From an uncultured Mesonia sp. (GTDB lineage Bacteria; Bacteroidota; Bacteroidia; Flavobacteriales; Flavobacteriaceae), in the NCBI GenBank assembly GCA_947494545.1, contig CANLVH010000001.1, forward strand, positions 62,001 through 126,000: DNA of 64,000 bases, given 5' to 3'. Below, piece by piece: positions 18,155 to 27,601 of this stretch (its first letter is position 1; each line of letters begins with the position of its first letter). The notes under the pieces were generated by a model that had not been told where the DNA came from, did not search any database, and worked only from the letters and a program-made list of their open reading frames with translations. A program made the position numbers and the translations under genes.

Positions 18155-18462
18155 ATAAAGTTCAAGATAGCAATTTTTTCCGATAGTGTAAATGTTAAAG
18201 TTTTTAACAAATAATGCATTTTGTCGAAAATATGTTGTTTTTAACCGATATAATTTGTTATTTAGTAGTCGCTTAGGAAAGTAGGGCGAAAAACAACCCG
18301 ATTAACGGATAAAAAACACGTTTATTTTTAAGTTAAATTAATGAAAATGTTTGCTAAAAAATTAACAGCTAAACTTTCCGTAAAGCGTAAAAAACACTGC
18401 AACTCCTACCTAGTTTGCAGTTTTTAATTAAAAGGCATAATAACCTTAAAAACACTAGCATT
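18155..18462. other. Intergenic region ahead of the M4 protease
   Basis: 308 bases between divergent genes. A 28-codon ORF (18341-18427) contains a TTTCCGTAAAG copy (18375-18385). A weak terminator-like hairpin (ACTGCAA 18396-18402 with TTGCAGT 18415-18421, then five T) overlaps that ORF's end. I see no perfect TAnnTTTG promoter. Confidence 0.4.
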
Positions 18463-20124
18463 ATGAGAAACCAATCTATTCTAATTAGTGTAACCTGCAT
18501 CTTACTTTTACTTCCTTTAGCTAGCCAAGCGCAAAGCGGTCCGCAGGAGCCAACAAAATTACGAGTATTCGAACAAGAAGAATATTGGATTAAAGATGGA
18601 GAAGCGTTTTTAAAAGATTATTTAAACTTATCTTCTTCTAATAGCTTTGAGAAAATTGTAAAACAAACCGATCACCTAGGTTATATACACGAAAAATACC
18701 AGCAATATTATAATGGTATAAAAGTAGAGTTTGGCAGTAGCGTTTTGCATACTAAAAATGGCAGATTGGCTTCTATTTCTAACAATGTATTTCCTATTAA
18801 TGGTCTAAAAACAGATTTAAGTCTTTCTAAAGAAGATGCTTTAGAAAGCGCCTTAGATTTTGTAAAAGCAGAAGAATATTTATGGGAAAATGAGGAAGAA
18901 GCCCTGGCGGGGTCTTACGCAAAACCGGAAGGAGAATTGGTAGTTTTTCCTAAAATAGATAAGCTTTCTGAGCGCGATCATATTGCTTATAAATTTGATA
19001 TTTATGCCAGCAAACCGCTTTACCGCGCAGATATTTATGTAGATGCCGTTACCGGGGAAGTGATTTTAGAAAATGTACGTATTCATCACGCCAAAAATGC
19101 TATGGTACACGGCAACAGTTTATACAACGGCGATGTTACTATAAAAGCAACCACCCGTCACGGCGATTATCAACTTTCCCAAATGTTTAACGGAAATGGC
19201 ATACAGACTTTTGATATGGAAAATTGCTCTAATTATAGCAATGCCGTTGAGGTAATAAGCAACTCACCTATTTTTGTAAACAACCCTATTGCAGTACAAG
19301 CGCATTGGGGAGCAGAACAAGCCTATAATTATTTTTATCAAGAACACAGCAGGGATTCTTATGATAATAAAGGCGGAATTATAAAGTCTTATGTTAGCTA
19401 CAAACATAATTTTGTAAATGCATTTTGGGATGGGAGTAGAATGACTTATGGCGATGGCGATGGTAAAGCTTACGGACCGTTAGTGGCTTTAGATATTGTT
19501 GCACACGAAATTTCTCACGGTATTACAGAGCATACCGCAGGATTGATTTATAGTTTTGAAGCCGGCGCTTTAAACGAATCTTTTTCAGATATTTTTGGAG
19601 AAGCTATAGAGCAATTTGCTACCGGAAAGAACAACTGGTTAATTGGCGATGAAATAAGCATTGGCAGTAATACCAGCGCTTTGCGTTCTATGCGCGATCC
19701 TAATTTATATGGTCAAGCAGATACTTATAAAGGTGCAAATTGGTATGCAAATACAACAGATAACGGCGGCGTGCATTATAACTCCGGTGTGCAAAACTTT
19801 TGGTTTTATTTATTGACAGAAGGTGGTAAGGGTACAAACGATTATGGCAATACCTACGAAATAAACGGAATAGGAATAGATAAAGCAGCCAAAATTGCTT
19901 ACAGAAACCTAAGTGTTTATCTTACTGCCAATGCAACTTACCACGATGCAAGAAGTGGCGCTATACAAGCGGCAAGAGACCTTTACGGCAAAAATAGCCC
20001 GGAAGAAATTGCAGTAACAAACGCTTGGAATGCCGTTGGAGTGGGCAATATTTACACCCAGCCTTCTTTAACTAAAAATACGCAATTATTATCGCAAGCA
20101 AATACTTCTAACTTGCTTGATTAA
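18463..20124 (+). CDS. Secreted M4-family metalloprotease (thermolysin-like)
   Basis: A 553-residue zinc endopeptidase. A signal peptide (MRNQSILISVTCILLLLP..., about 1-24) is followed by an FTP/PepSY propeptide (about 40-205) and the peptidase M4 domain with HEISH at 348-352 and the third zinc ligand in NESFSD (Glu372). Catalytic His lies in GGVHYNSGVQNFW. The start at 18463 gives the signal peptide directly. The protein ends shortly after the M4 fold (TSNLLD) and lacks the C-terminal type IX secretion sorting domain many flavobacterial homologues have, so it may be periplasmic or released by another route. Confidence 0.93.
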   Translation: MRNQSILISVTCILLLLPLASQAQSGPQEPTKLRVFEQEEYWIKDGEAFLKDYLNLSSSNSFEKIVKQTDHLGYIHEKYQQYYNGIKVEFGSSVLHTKNGRLASISNNVFPINGLKTDLSLSKEDALESALDFVKAEEYLWENEEEALAGSYAKPEGELVVFPKIDKLSERDHIAYKFDIYASKPLYRADIYVDAVTGEVILENVRIHHAKNAMVHGNSLYNGDVTIKATTRHGDYQLSQMFNGNGIQTFDMENCSNYSNAVEVISNSPIFVNNPIAVQAHWGAEQAYNYFYQEHSRDSYDNKGGIIKSYVSYKHNFVNAFWDGSRMTYGDGDGKAYGPLVALDIVAHEISHGITEHTAGLIYSFEAGALNESFSDIFGEAIEQFATGKNNWLIGDEISIGSNTSALRSMRDPNLYGQADTYKGANWYANTTDNGGVHYNSGVQNFWFYLLTEGGKGTNDYGNTYEINGIGIDKAAKIAYRNLSVYLTANATYHDARSGAIQAARDLYGKNSPEEIAVTNAWNAVGVGNIYTQPSLTKNTQLLSQANTSNLLD

Positions 20125-20183
20125 TAAAAACATTGATGCGGGTTAGAAAGTAGTTTATTACTCGTATTCTAAATTTTAAAAAT

Positions 20184-20903
20184 TTACTCTTTTATCGTAA
20201 ATATTTCTTCTGGTTTTAAAAGCTTTTCTTGGCGTAACCTTAAAATAATCTGAGCAATGGCTACAACGTCTTTTTCGCAATAGGTTATAATGCGCTGGGT
20301 GTCTTTTTCTTTATAGAATACATCTTTTACCTGAGAGCCATCTATATCGTCTTTTGGCGAAGGAATGTTGAGAACCGCGGTTAATAACTTTAAGGAAGTA
20401 TAATGTTTATAATCGCCAAATTTCCATAATTCTAAGGTATCTAAATGCGCAACCTCCCAAGGTTTTTTACCAAATAAATCTAATTTTTTGGGTAACGAAA
20501 TTCCGTTTATTAACATACGCCTAGCTATAAAAGGAAAATCGAATTCTTTCCCGTTATGCGCACACAAAAAATGTTTGTTTTGATAAAAATGCGTATCCAC
20601 TAGATTTTTAAAATCGGTTAAAAGGGTAGTTTCTTCCCCCGAAAAAGTTTTTAACCTAAAGCTTCTAATATTGTTCTGGAAACTGAAATATCCTACAGAT
20701 ATACAAACAATTTTACCAAATTCTGCCCAAATTCCTGCACGCTCATAAAAAGTAGCTACTTCTTGTTCTTCTTTGCGCATATAGGCGGTTTTTTGTTCGT
20801 AAAGCGCTTGCATTTCTGGAGAAAGCTCGTTAAAATCCGCGTAAAGCGGAACGGTTTCTATATCTAAGAAAAGAATGTTTTCTAAAGGAATTTTTTTAAG
20901 CAT
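20184..20903 (-). CDS. DEDDy-type 3'-5' exonuclease (PolB-exonuclease-like)
   Basis: The 239-residue RNase H-fold exonuclease has DIETVPL near the start, HNGKEFDFPFIARR in the middle and YCEKDVVAIAQ near the end, giving the Asp-Glu-Asp-Asp metal ligands with the tyrosine of the DEDDy class. It is annotated in related genomes as an uncharacterised 3'-5' exonuclease related to the PolB proofreading domain. A repair or RNA-processing role is likely. It is followed upstream by a CorC-type gene in the same direction with a 71-base gap. Confidence 0.85.
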   Translation of the reverse strand: MLKKIPLENILFLDIETVPLYADFNELSPEMQALYEQKTAYMRKEEQEVATFYERAGIWAEFGKIVCISVGYFSFQNNIRSFRLKTFSGEETTLLTDFKNLVDTHFYQNKHFLCAHNGKEFDFPFIARRMLINGISLPKKLDLFGKKPWEVAHLDTLELWKFGDYKHYTSLKLLTAVLNIPSPKDDIDGSQVKDVFYKEKDTQRIITYCEKDVVAIAQIILRLRQEKLLKPEEIFTIKE

Positions 20904-20974
20904 AGGATAGAAGATTGGTTGTAGAAAAATACAACAATTATCTTAAACTCAAAATACAAGTATAAAACGAGGGT

Positions 20975-22129
20975 TTATTGGTTGTCAGATGAATTTTGTT
21001 GGGTGTCTTTGTTTTTGCTTTCTTCTTCTATCTTTTCTTCTTCCTCCTCTTCAGAAATAATACCAATGCGTTTTGCGCGTCTTTCCCAGTTTTTACGGGC
21101 AAGATGTTGCATATCTTCTATACTATCGCTTTCATCCATAATTTCTAAGCCTAGAAGCGTTTCAATAATATCTTCCATCGTTATAATACCAACTGTATTT
21201 CCAAATTCATCAGAAACCACGGCCAAATGCGCTCTTTTTTCCACAAAAAACTCAAACAATTTTGGTATTGGTGTATGGCTGTAAGTAATGAGTACTTCGC
21301 GTCTTAAACTGGATAAAAGCGAGTCACCTTTTTCCTGAATCATATTTTCTAAGACCTCATCTTTTAAAACAAAACCGGTAATATTGTTGGGTTTAGACTT
21401 ATAAATAGGAATTCTAGAAAACTTGAGGTTTTGGTGGTTATCTACAAATTCTTTTATGCTTTCTTGTTCGTCTGCAATCATAGCCACAGAGAAAGGCGTC
21501 ATTACATCTTTAGCTAAAACAGATTTAAAGACCAATAAATTTTTAATAAAAGTGGTTTCGTTCTCTTTAAAAACGCCTTCTTTTTCTGCTTCGTCTGTAA
21601 TGGCCATAAATTCTTCGCGGCTCATTGTATTGGCGTGGGCAGAACTGCCAATAACCCTAGTGGTTAAAAGCAACAACCACATAATACCGGTATATTTTAA
21701 CGGAAAAATAATAACGCGTAATGCTTTTGCGGTAAAATTTCCTAAGTGTTTCCAATAACTGGCGCCAATAGTTTTCGGAATTATTTCGGAGAGAATTAAA
21801 ATCAAAATCGTCATTATAGCCGAAACAATTCCTACAAAATTAATTCCTAATATGCTGTAATCATAGCCGCTTTCTGCTGCGAGTATTCCTGCTTGGTTAC
21901 CTACCAAAATTGCGCCAACGGTGTGCGCAATGGTATTTAAGGTAAGTATAGCCGTAAGCGGGACGTCTATATCTTTTTTAAATTCTGTTAAAGTATTGGC
22001 GTATGCTTTGCCTTCGTTCTGTTTTATCTTTATAAAAGTGGGCGTAAAACTCAGTAAAGCAGCTTCTAGTATAGAACACAAAAAAGAGGCTAAAATTGAT
22101 ATTAACGCATAAACAATTAATAAGGTCAT
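20975..22129 (-). CDS. CNNM/CorC-family membrane protein with CBS domains
   Basis: The 384-residue protein has an N-terminal DUF21 membrane domain with four hydrophobic segments (about 1-175) and a pair of CBS domains (about 205-325). It ends in a Glu-rich tail (EEEEEEKIEEESKNKD). Related proteins move or regulate magnesium. The small C-terminal CorC_HlyC domain found in longer homologues is absent, which places it in the short form. Confidence 0.9.
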   Translation of the reverse strand: MTLLIVYALISILASFLCSILEAALLSFTPTFIKIKQNEGKAYANTLTEFKKDIDVPLTAILTLNTIAHTVGAILVGNQAGILAAESGYDYSILGINFVGIVSAIMTILILILSEIIPKTIGASYWKHLGNFTAKALRVIIFPLKYTGIMWLLLLTTRVIGSSAHANTMSREEFMAITDEAEKEGVFKENETTFIKNLLVFKSVLAKDVMTPFSVAMIADEQESIKEFVDNHQNLKFSRIPIYKSKPNNITGFVLKDEVLENMIQEKGDSLLSSLRREVLITYSHTPIPKLFEFFVEKRAHLAVVSDEFGNTVGIITMEDIIETLLGLEIMDESDSIEDMQHLARKNWERRAKRIGIISEEEEEEKIEEESKNKDTQQNSSDNQ

Positions 22130-22236
22130 AAGCTTTTTGAAAATTTATGACAAAATATAAATTAATTGGCGATGCTTGGACTAATTTATCATAAATTTAA
22201 AGTTGTTACTACCAATTCTAGCCAATTTCCTTATTC

Positions 22237-22680
22237 TTAACACAGTTTTTTCTCCCATTTTTGAGCCATAGCCAATTGCTCAACTCCTTCTAAACGATAA
22301 TCGTCTTCTGTAGAGAAAAAATCTAAAACTTGGGTTTGTTTTCCGTGCTTTAAAATTAATTCTACATTCTTGATACCTTGCTCTTTTGTTCTTAATTCGC
22401 GTAAATTTACTTGCGTGTTTTCTAATGAAATTTTATCTATCTGAAAGTCATCCGGATTTAAATAACCGTATAAAAGCTCATTTTTACTTCGGTCTAATGC
22501 CATAAAAAGTTTAGTGTTTATTTCTAACTCGTCTATGTTAAAGTGCATCTGCTTGGCTTTTTCTTGAATACGATTTTCCCAACTAGATTTTCTTTTTCTG
22601 CGTAAAATTATGGTGTAAAATATTGGGCTTATAAATAAAAGCAAGAAGATGAATCCTATTATTACTGCTGATTTTTCCAT
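22237..22680 (-). CDS. Small membrane-anchored protein of unknown function
   Basis: 147 residues with one N-terminal membrane helix (about 5-25) followed by a basic stretch (LRRKRKSSWENR) and a cytoplasmic or periplasmic domain rich in charged residues. I do not recognise the family. It is probably real because of length, normal codon use and position between same-strand genes. Confidence 0.7.
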   Translation of the reverse strand: MEKSAVIIGFIFLLLFISPIFYTIILRRKRKSSWENRIQEKAKQMHFNIDELEINTKLFMALDRSKNELLYGYLNPDDFQIDKISLENTQVNLRELRTKEQGIKNVELILKHGKQTQVLDFFSTEDDYRLEGVEQLAMAQKWEKKLC

Positions 22681-22810
22681 GGTTTTTGTGCTCCTATAAA
22701 CGGAGTCTTTTTTATTTTTTTTTACTGAATATTTTTAAAGTTTGGATATAAAAATCCGTACCCGATGCTTTTAAAAAAAGCTACAGGTTTTTTTACTGAA
22801 AATAAACAGC

Positions 22811-23164
22811 TTATAAAAAAGTATGGAAAGGAAATAAGTTAATCTTTAAGTTATACCTAAAATCAAATGTATTTTTAGTTAAACTAAGATTTTGTAAACT
22901 AGGGTAGAAAGTTGCAATTTCCGTAGACGGAAAACTTTCGCATTCAGGATTAAAAGTAGGTATTGGTTCCTCTTCAATGCCAACAGAATATTCTTCCGTA
23001 AAGAGACCAACACCAAAAAATCTGTCTGCTTTTGTAAGTGTTTCTTGTGCAGAAGAATTTTTAAAATTGGTATGGCTGTACGCTTGCACTGCACTCCAAG
23101 AAGCGTTGAGCAAGAATACAACCATCAAGCTAATTAATTTGCCGGTATGTAAAAAAGATTTCAT
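22811..23164 (-). CDS. Small secreted protein of unknown function
   Basis: A 117-residue product with a signal peptide (about 1-28, SLMVVFLLNASWSAVQA). The mature part has no recognisable domain. It contains a TTCCGTAAAG copy (22994-23003) reading Phe-Thr-Glu. It lies just upstream of hemB with no promoter seen between. It could be a fast-evolving orphan. Confidence 0.55.
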   Translation of the reverse strand: MKSFLHTGKLISLMVVFLLNASWSAVQAYSHTNFKNSSAQETLTKADRFFGVGLFTEEYSVGIEEEPIPTFNPECESFPSTEIATFYPSLQNLSLTKNTFDFRYNLKINLFPFHTFL

Positions 23165-23200
23165 ACGCTTACAACTTAACCAATTTTATGCCAAATTGTT

Positions 23201-24190
23201 TTATTGAAGAAGTTTGGCGGCATCTTTAGCAAAATAAGTTGCCATAAAATCTGCTCCCGCTCTTTTTATAGCAGTAATTTGCTCTAACATTACCGCATTT
23301 TCGTCTAGCCAACCTTTTTCCGCGGCAGCTTTAATCATAGCATATTCGCCACTTACTTGGTAGACAGAAATTGGTACGTTAACCGCATTTTTTAGGTCGC
23401 GCACAATATCTAAATAACACAAACCTGGCTTTACCATAACTATATCTGCGCCTTCTTCAATATCCATTTGTGCTTCTCTAACAGCTTCAGAACGATTAGC
23501 AGGATCCATCTGATAGGTTTTTTTGTCTTTTGGAATGTCTTTGGCATCTACCGGAGCAGAATCTAAAGCATCACGAAACGGTCCATAAAATGCCGAAGCA
23601 TACTTGGCGCTATAACTCATAATTCCTGTGTTTTCAAAACCTTCTTGTTCTAAAGCTTGGCGCATAATAAGTATTCTGCCATCCATCATATCGCTAGGTG
23701 CTACAAAATTGGCGCCGGCTTGCGCGTGAGAAACTGCCATTTTGGCCAAAGCTTCTACAGAAGAATCGTTTATAATTCTGCCATTTTCTACAATCCCGTC
23801 GTGCCCGTATTTAGAGTATGGGTCTAAAGCCACATCTGTCATAACCAACATTTCCGGAACCGCATTTTTTACCGTTTTTATGGCGCGTTGCATCAAACCA
23901 TCTGGATTAACTGCTTCTTTTCCTGCATTGTCTTTCAAGTTTTCTTCTACTTTTACAAACAATAAAACAGAACGTATACCAAGTTGCCAAATTTCTTTTA
24001 CTTCTTTCTCCAGTAAATCTAAACTATACCTAAAATAGCCTGGCATAGACGCAATTTCTTCTTTTTTATTATCGCCTTCTACGACAAAAAGCGGCGCTTG
24101 AAAATCTTTTGGCGTTATGCTGGTTTCTTGCACTAGACTTCTAATGCTTTGTGTGGTTCGTAAACGTCTGTTTCTATTTAATGGGAACAT
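23201..24190 (-). CDS. hemB: Delta-aminolevulinic acid dehydratase (porphobilinogen synthase)
   Basis: The 329-residue enzyme condenses two 5-aminolevulinate molecules to porphobilinogen. Active-site lysines are in SAKYASAFYGPFRDA and MVKPGLCYLDI. The metal loop reads DVALDPYSKYGHDG, with Asp in place of the zinc-binding cysteines, indicating a magnesium-type enzyme. It is the last gene of the hemE-DUF6973-hemF-hemB run, 59 bases after hemF. Confidence 0.97.
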   Translation of the reverse strand: MFPLNRNRRLRTTQSIRSLVQETSITPKDFQAPLFVVEGDNKKEEIASMPGYFRYSLDLLEKEVKEIWQLGIRSVLLFVKVEENLKDNAGKEAVNPDGLMQRAIKTVKNAVPEMLVMTDVALDPYSKYGHDGIVENGRIINDSSVEALAKMAVSHAQAGANFVAPSDMMDGRILIMRQALEQEGFENTGIMSYSAKYASAFYGPFRDALDSAPVDAKDIPKDKKTYQMDPANRSEAVREAQMDIEEGADIVMVKPGLCYLDIVRDLKNAVNVPISVYQVSGEYAMIKAAAEKGWLDENAVMLEQITAIKRAGADFMATYFAKDAAKLLQ

Positions 24191-24249
24191 CCTTTTTTAT
24201 TTTTTTAATGATTTGCTGCTGTTTTTTATATTTCTTTAGCTCTGAAAAT

Positions 24250-25155
24250 TTACTCCACCCAGTTTACCGGTTTTTTTAAGATTTCTAATAATTTCGCTTC
24301 CGCGGAATTTTTTGGCGGTCTATGGTCGTAATGAAATTGCACGTGTGGCGGCAAACTCATAAAAATACTTTCTATGCGACCTTTTGTTTTTAAACCGAAC
24401 AAAGTACCTTTATCGTGTATTAAATTAAACTCAACATAACGACCACGCCTTATTTCTTGCCAGTCGCGCTGCTCTTTGTTGTATTCTAAATTTTTACGTT
24501 TTTCTACAATTGGGGTGTAAGCTTCTAAAAAACTGTCGCCTACTTGGGTTACAAAAGCATACCATTCTTCCATTGTTTTTTGCGGTGTTGTTTTTAAATG
24601 ATCAAAAAATAAACCGCCTACTCCGCGCGCTTCATCCCGATGTGCGTTCCAGAAATATTCGTCACATTGTTTTTTATATTTTTTGTATAAATCTTTACCG
24701 TGGGCATCACACGCATTTTTACAAACTTGATGAAAATGCTTAGCGTCTTCTTCAAATAAATAATAAGGCGTTAAATCTTGTCCGCCGCCAAACCATTGAT
24801 CTATTACTTGTCCGGTTTTATCATACATTTCAAAATAGCGCCAATTTGCGTGAACTGTTGGCACCATTGGGTTTTTAGGATGAATTACCAAGCTTAATCC
24901 GCAGGCAAAAAATTGTACATCGCCAACGTTAAAATATTTTTGCATAGCCGGATCTAAATCGCCGTGAACGGCAGATATGTTTACGCCACCTTTTTCAAAA
25001 ACATTCCCATTTTCTATTACGCGTGTTTTGCCGCCTCCGCCGCCTTCTCTCTCCCAAGGGTCTTCTTTAAAGGTTGCTTTTCCGTCAATTCTGGCAAGCT
25101 CTGTGGTAATTGTGTCTTGTAAATCTTGTATGTATTGGTAAAACTTATCTTTCAT
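24250..25155 (-). CDS. hemF: Oxygen-dependent coproporphyrinogen III oxidase
   Basis: About 301 residues. It decarboxylates coproporphyrinogen III to protoporphyrinogen IX using O2. The conserved glycine-rich segment WEREGGGGGKTR, FEKGGVNISAVHG, the RYFE motif and the C-terminal RIESIFMSLPP are intact. I start at the ATG giving MKDKFYQYI (25155). ATGs at 25161 and 25170 in the same frame are also possible. The start overlaps the end of the DUF6973 gene, so the two are coupled. Presence of HemF implies aerobic heme synthesis. Confidence 0.95.
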   Translation of the reverse strand: MKDKFYQYIQDLQDTITTELARIDGKATFKEDPWEREGGGGGKTRVIENGNVFEKGGVNISAVHGDLDPAMQKYFNVGDVQFFACGLSLVIHPKNPMVPTVHANWRYFEMYDKTGQVIDQWFGGGQDLTPYYLFEEDAKHFHQVCKNACDAHGKDLYKKYKKQCDEYFWNAHRDEARGVGGLFFDHLKTTPQKTMEEWYAFVTQVGDSFLEAYTPIVEKRKNLEYNKEQRDWQEIRRGRYVEFNLIHDKGTLFGLKTKGRIESIFMSLPPHVQFHYDHRPPKNSAEAKLLEILKKPVNWVE

Positions 25156-25651
25156 ATTCATAATCTTCAATATAAACGAGTTGTAAATTTTCCTCTGGGA
25201 TATTTTCTACACTACTTATCTTTTGAGCTTGCGGAATTAATTCCGTAAAGCATTTAATAATTTTCTCCTCTGATTCTAACAAATAATGCATTTTAAAAAC
25301 TTTTCTGCCTACTAAGTTATTATGCAAATCCATTGCTTTTGGTAACGGCTTGTTAGGCATTAATTTTTCGTGCAAATCTGTTATGGTTTTAGCCCAAGCT
25401 ACAGATTTCTCTACAGAATTATTTTGGTTAAAACAGTTTTTAGCGATTAAAAAATTCCATAAAGCATGTCTAACCGCATTGCTTACATTGTCTTTGTGAT
25501 GCGCTTTTCCGTATAAATCATCTACAATTTTTATGGTTTTGCGCGTGGCTTTATACGTAGGAAAAAGATATTGCGGTTTCCGCAAGAAAACTTTGCCGAG
25601 CATAAATAATTGCCGCGGGTTTAGTTTTTTTATTTTTCCCAGTAATGGCAT
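25145..25651 (-). CDS. DUF6973-like protein embedded in the heme operon
   Basis: A 168-residue protein with no signal peptide. The conserved block NVSNAVRHALWNFLIAK followed by TDLHEKL and MDLHNNLVGR gives several His and Asp residues that could form a metal site. I believe this corresponds to DUF6973, whose function is unknown. It begins exactly one base after hemE and overlaps hemF, so it is transcribed and probably translated with heme genes. A role in heme synthesis or handling is only suggested by position. Confidence 0.75.
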   Translation of the reverse strand: MPLLGKIKKLNPRQLFMLGKVFLRKPQYLFPTYKATRKTIKIVDDLYGKAHHKDNVSNAVRHALWNFLIAKNCFNQNNSVEKSVAWAKTITDLHEKLMPNKPLPKAMDLHNNLVGRKVFKMHYLLESEEKIIKCFTELIPQAQKISSVENIPEENLQLVYIEDYEYER

Positions 25652-26680
25652 TTATTGCGGTTGCCATTCTTTTACGGCATCTACAAAAGCTTGGGCATTT
25701 TCTACCGGAATATTGGGCAAAATACCGTGACCTAAATTGGCAACGTATTTATCTTTTCCGAAAGCGTTAATCATTTCGTTGACCATTGTTTTAATTTCCC
25801 TTGGCGAGGAAAACAATCGGGACGGATCAAAATTACCTTGTAAAGTAATATTGCCACCACTTAATTTACGCGCGTTTTGCGGAGAACACGTCCAATCTAC
25901 TCCTAAAGCAGAAGCACCGGATTTACTCATTTTATCTAGAGCAAACCAACAACCTTTGCCAAAAGCAATAACCGGAACTTGCTCTTTGAGCGCATCTATT
26001 ATTTGCTGTATGTATTGCCAAGAAAATTCTTGGTAATCTACGGGAGAAAGCATGCCGCCCCAAGAATCAAAAACCTGTACGGCATCTACACCTGCTTTTA
26101 CTTTTTCTTTAAGGTAGGCAATGGTTGTATCTGTGATTTTTTGTAATAAAGCGTGCGCGGCTTCGGGTTCTTGGAAACAAAACTGTTTTGCTTTGTCAAA
26201 ATTTTTAGAGCCTTGACCTTGTACGGCATAACACATAATTGTCCACGGCGAGCCGGCAAAACCAATTAGTGGTACTTCATTATTTAAAGCACTTTTTGTC
26301 ATTTTAATAGCGTCCATCACATAACCCAATTCTTCTTGTACATTAGGAACCACTACATTTTCTACATCTTTTGCACTTCTAATAGGATTGGGTAACCACG
26401 GGCCAACGCCTGGTTTCATCTCTACCTCAATTTGCATAGCTTGTGGCACTACCAAAATGTCGCTAAACAATATTGCGGCATCTGTACCAACTTGCTCTAT
26501 GGGCATAACAGTAATTTCTGTGGCCAACTCCGGCGTGCGACAGCGGGTAAAGAAATCGTATTTTTCTTTTAATTTCATAAAATCAGGCAGGTATCTTCCT
26601 GCTTGTCGCATCATCCAAACCGGTGGACGTTCTACGGTTTCACCTTTTAAAGCTCTTAAAAATAAATCGTTTTTTATCAT
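25652..26680 (-). CDS. hemE: Uroporphyrinogen decarboxylase
   Basis: The 342-residue enzyme removes four acetate carboxyls from uroporphyrinogen III. The N-terminal signature [17 protein letters not shown] and the [11 protein letters not shown] segment are present. It is the first gene of the second heme transcript, with a TATCTTTG promoter element at 26715-26722 on its strand about 35 bases upstream. Confidence 0.97.
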   Translation of the reverse strand: MIKNDLFLRALKGETVERPPVWMMRQAGRYLPDFMKLKEKYDFFTRCRTPELATEITVMPIEQVGTDAAILFSDILVVPQAMQIEVEMKPGVGPWLPNPIRSAKDVENVVVPNVQEELGYVMDAIKMTKSALNNEVPLIGFAGSPWTIMCYAVQGQGSKNFDKAKQFCFQEPEAAHALLQKITDTTIAYLKEKVKAGVDAVQVFDSWGGMLSPVDYQEFSWQYIQQIIDALKEQVPVIAFGKGCWFALDKMSKSGASALGVDWTCSPQNARKLSGGNITLQGNFDPSRLFSSPREIKTMVNEMINAFGKDKYVANLGHGILPNIPVENAQAFVDAVKEWQPQ

Positions 26681-26905
26681 TATATCTCTAATAAATTGCG
26701 TCTAATGTTATCTACAAAGATACGGAAAGTTAACAGGTTTCTAGCGGTTTCTAAAAGATTTAATAGTCGTTTGAACTAATAGAAACAAGAAGGTTTTGGT
26801 TTTAAAAACACACTTATCCTGCAAGGTTTTTTTTCAACCTTGTAGATTTTCTAAACGTACTGTTTTTTGGAAGTAGAGGATTTTTTTGTTGAAAATAAAA
26901 ACGAA
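26681..26905. promoter_or_regulatory. hemD-hemE gap with hemE promoter
   Basis: The 225-base gap between the two heme transcripts contains a minus-strand TATCTTTG box (26715-26722) for hemE and a hairpin GCAAGGTT/AACCTTGT (26821-26843). The hairpin lacks a U-tract on the minus strand, so its terminator function is uncertain. Confidence 0.5.
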
Positions 26906-27589
26906 TTATCTTTTAGCAGTTTTCTCCCACCTTTCGGGAAAAAAATATTTTACCACGCTTATAATTATACTCTCTATAGTTGGCTTGGAAGCTATAACAA
27001 TATTTTCACTATATTTTTTTGCTGCCGAAGCAGTTGTAGTGCCTATGCAAAAGAGAACGCTTTTTGCTGAAATAGTGTTTTCTGCATAAAAGCTTTCTAC
27101 TCCGCTAGGACTAAAAAACAATATGCCGTCAAATATTTGATTAAATTTTTTAGGACACAATGTGGTTTTATAAGCTTCTATTTCCGTAAAGGAAATTTTA
27201 TTATTTCTTAAGCCTTCAGGAATGGTGTCTCTGCGCTTACTGCTACACGGAAATATAAAATGCTTATGGGCATATTTATTCTTTATTTCGTTAACCAAAT
27301 CTGCTGCGTAGTGCGTATGAATTTTTACATTAATGCCATTTTTTTCTAAAAGCGTAGCAGTTTTTTCGCCTACTACAAAAGCGTTTTTTATAGTGGTTTT
27401 GTTTTGAATGGCTTTAAAAGTATTTTGACTGGTAATAATAGCATTCTCTATGTTTTTAGGAAGGCTGGGCGCAGGCGTTGACTCTATTGCAATAGCCGAA
27501 TAGCTAACCAAACCTATTTTAGCTTGTAACAATAAATTTTCTTGAGCTGTGGTTAATTTTTTAGTGCTAAGAATACTAGGATGCGGCAT
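26906..27589 (-). CDS. hemD: Uroporphyrinogen-III synthase
   Basis: A 227-residue product with the low-conservation HemD fold. Visible features are ENAIITSQNTFKAI, VGEKTATLLEKNG, and the C-terminal FFSPSGVESF and IGTTTASAAKK, the usual substrate-loop motifs. It closes hydroxymethylbilane into uroporphyrinogen III. It lies 12 bases after hemC in the hemA-hemC-hemD transcript. The end is close to the gap holding the hemE promoter. Confidence 0.9.
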   Translation of the reverse strand: MPHPSILSTKKLTTAQENLLLQAKIGLVSYSAIAIESTPAPSLPKNIENAIITSQNTFKAIQNKTTIKNAFVVGEKTATLLEKNGINVKIHTHYAADLVNEIKNKYAHKHFIFPCSSKRRDTIPEGLRNNKISFTEIEAYKTTLCPKKFNQIFDGILFFSPSGVESFYAENTISAKSVLFCIGTTTASAAKKYSENIVIASKPTIESIIISVVKYFFPERWEKTAKR

Positions 27590-27601
27590 AAAATCAAGAA
27601 A

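Noticed and set aside
26867..27089. Two short plus-strand ORFs at the hemD end
   Set aside because: Mutually overlapping frames antisense to hemD with no signal of coding.
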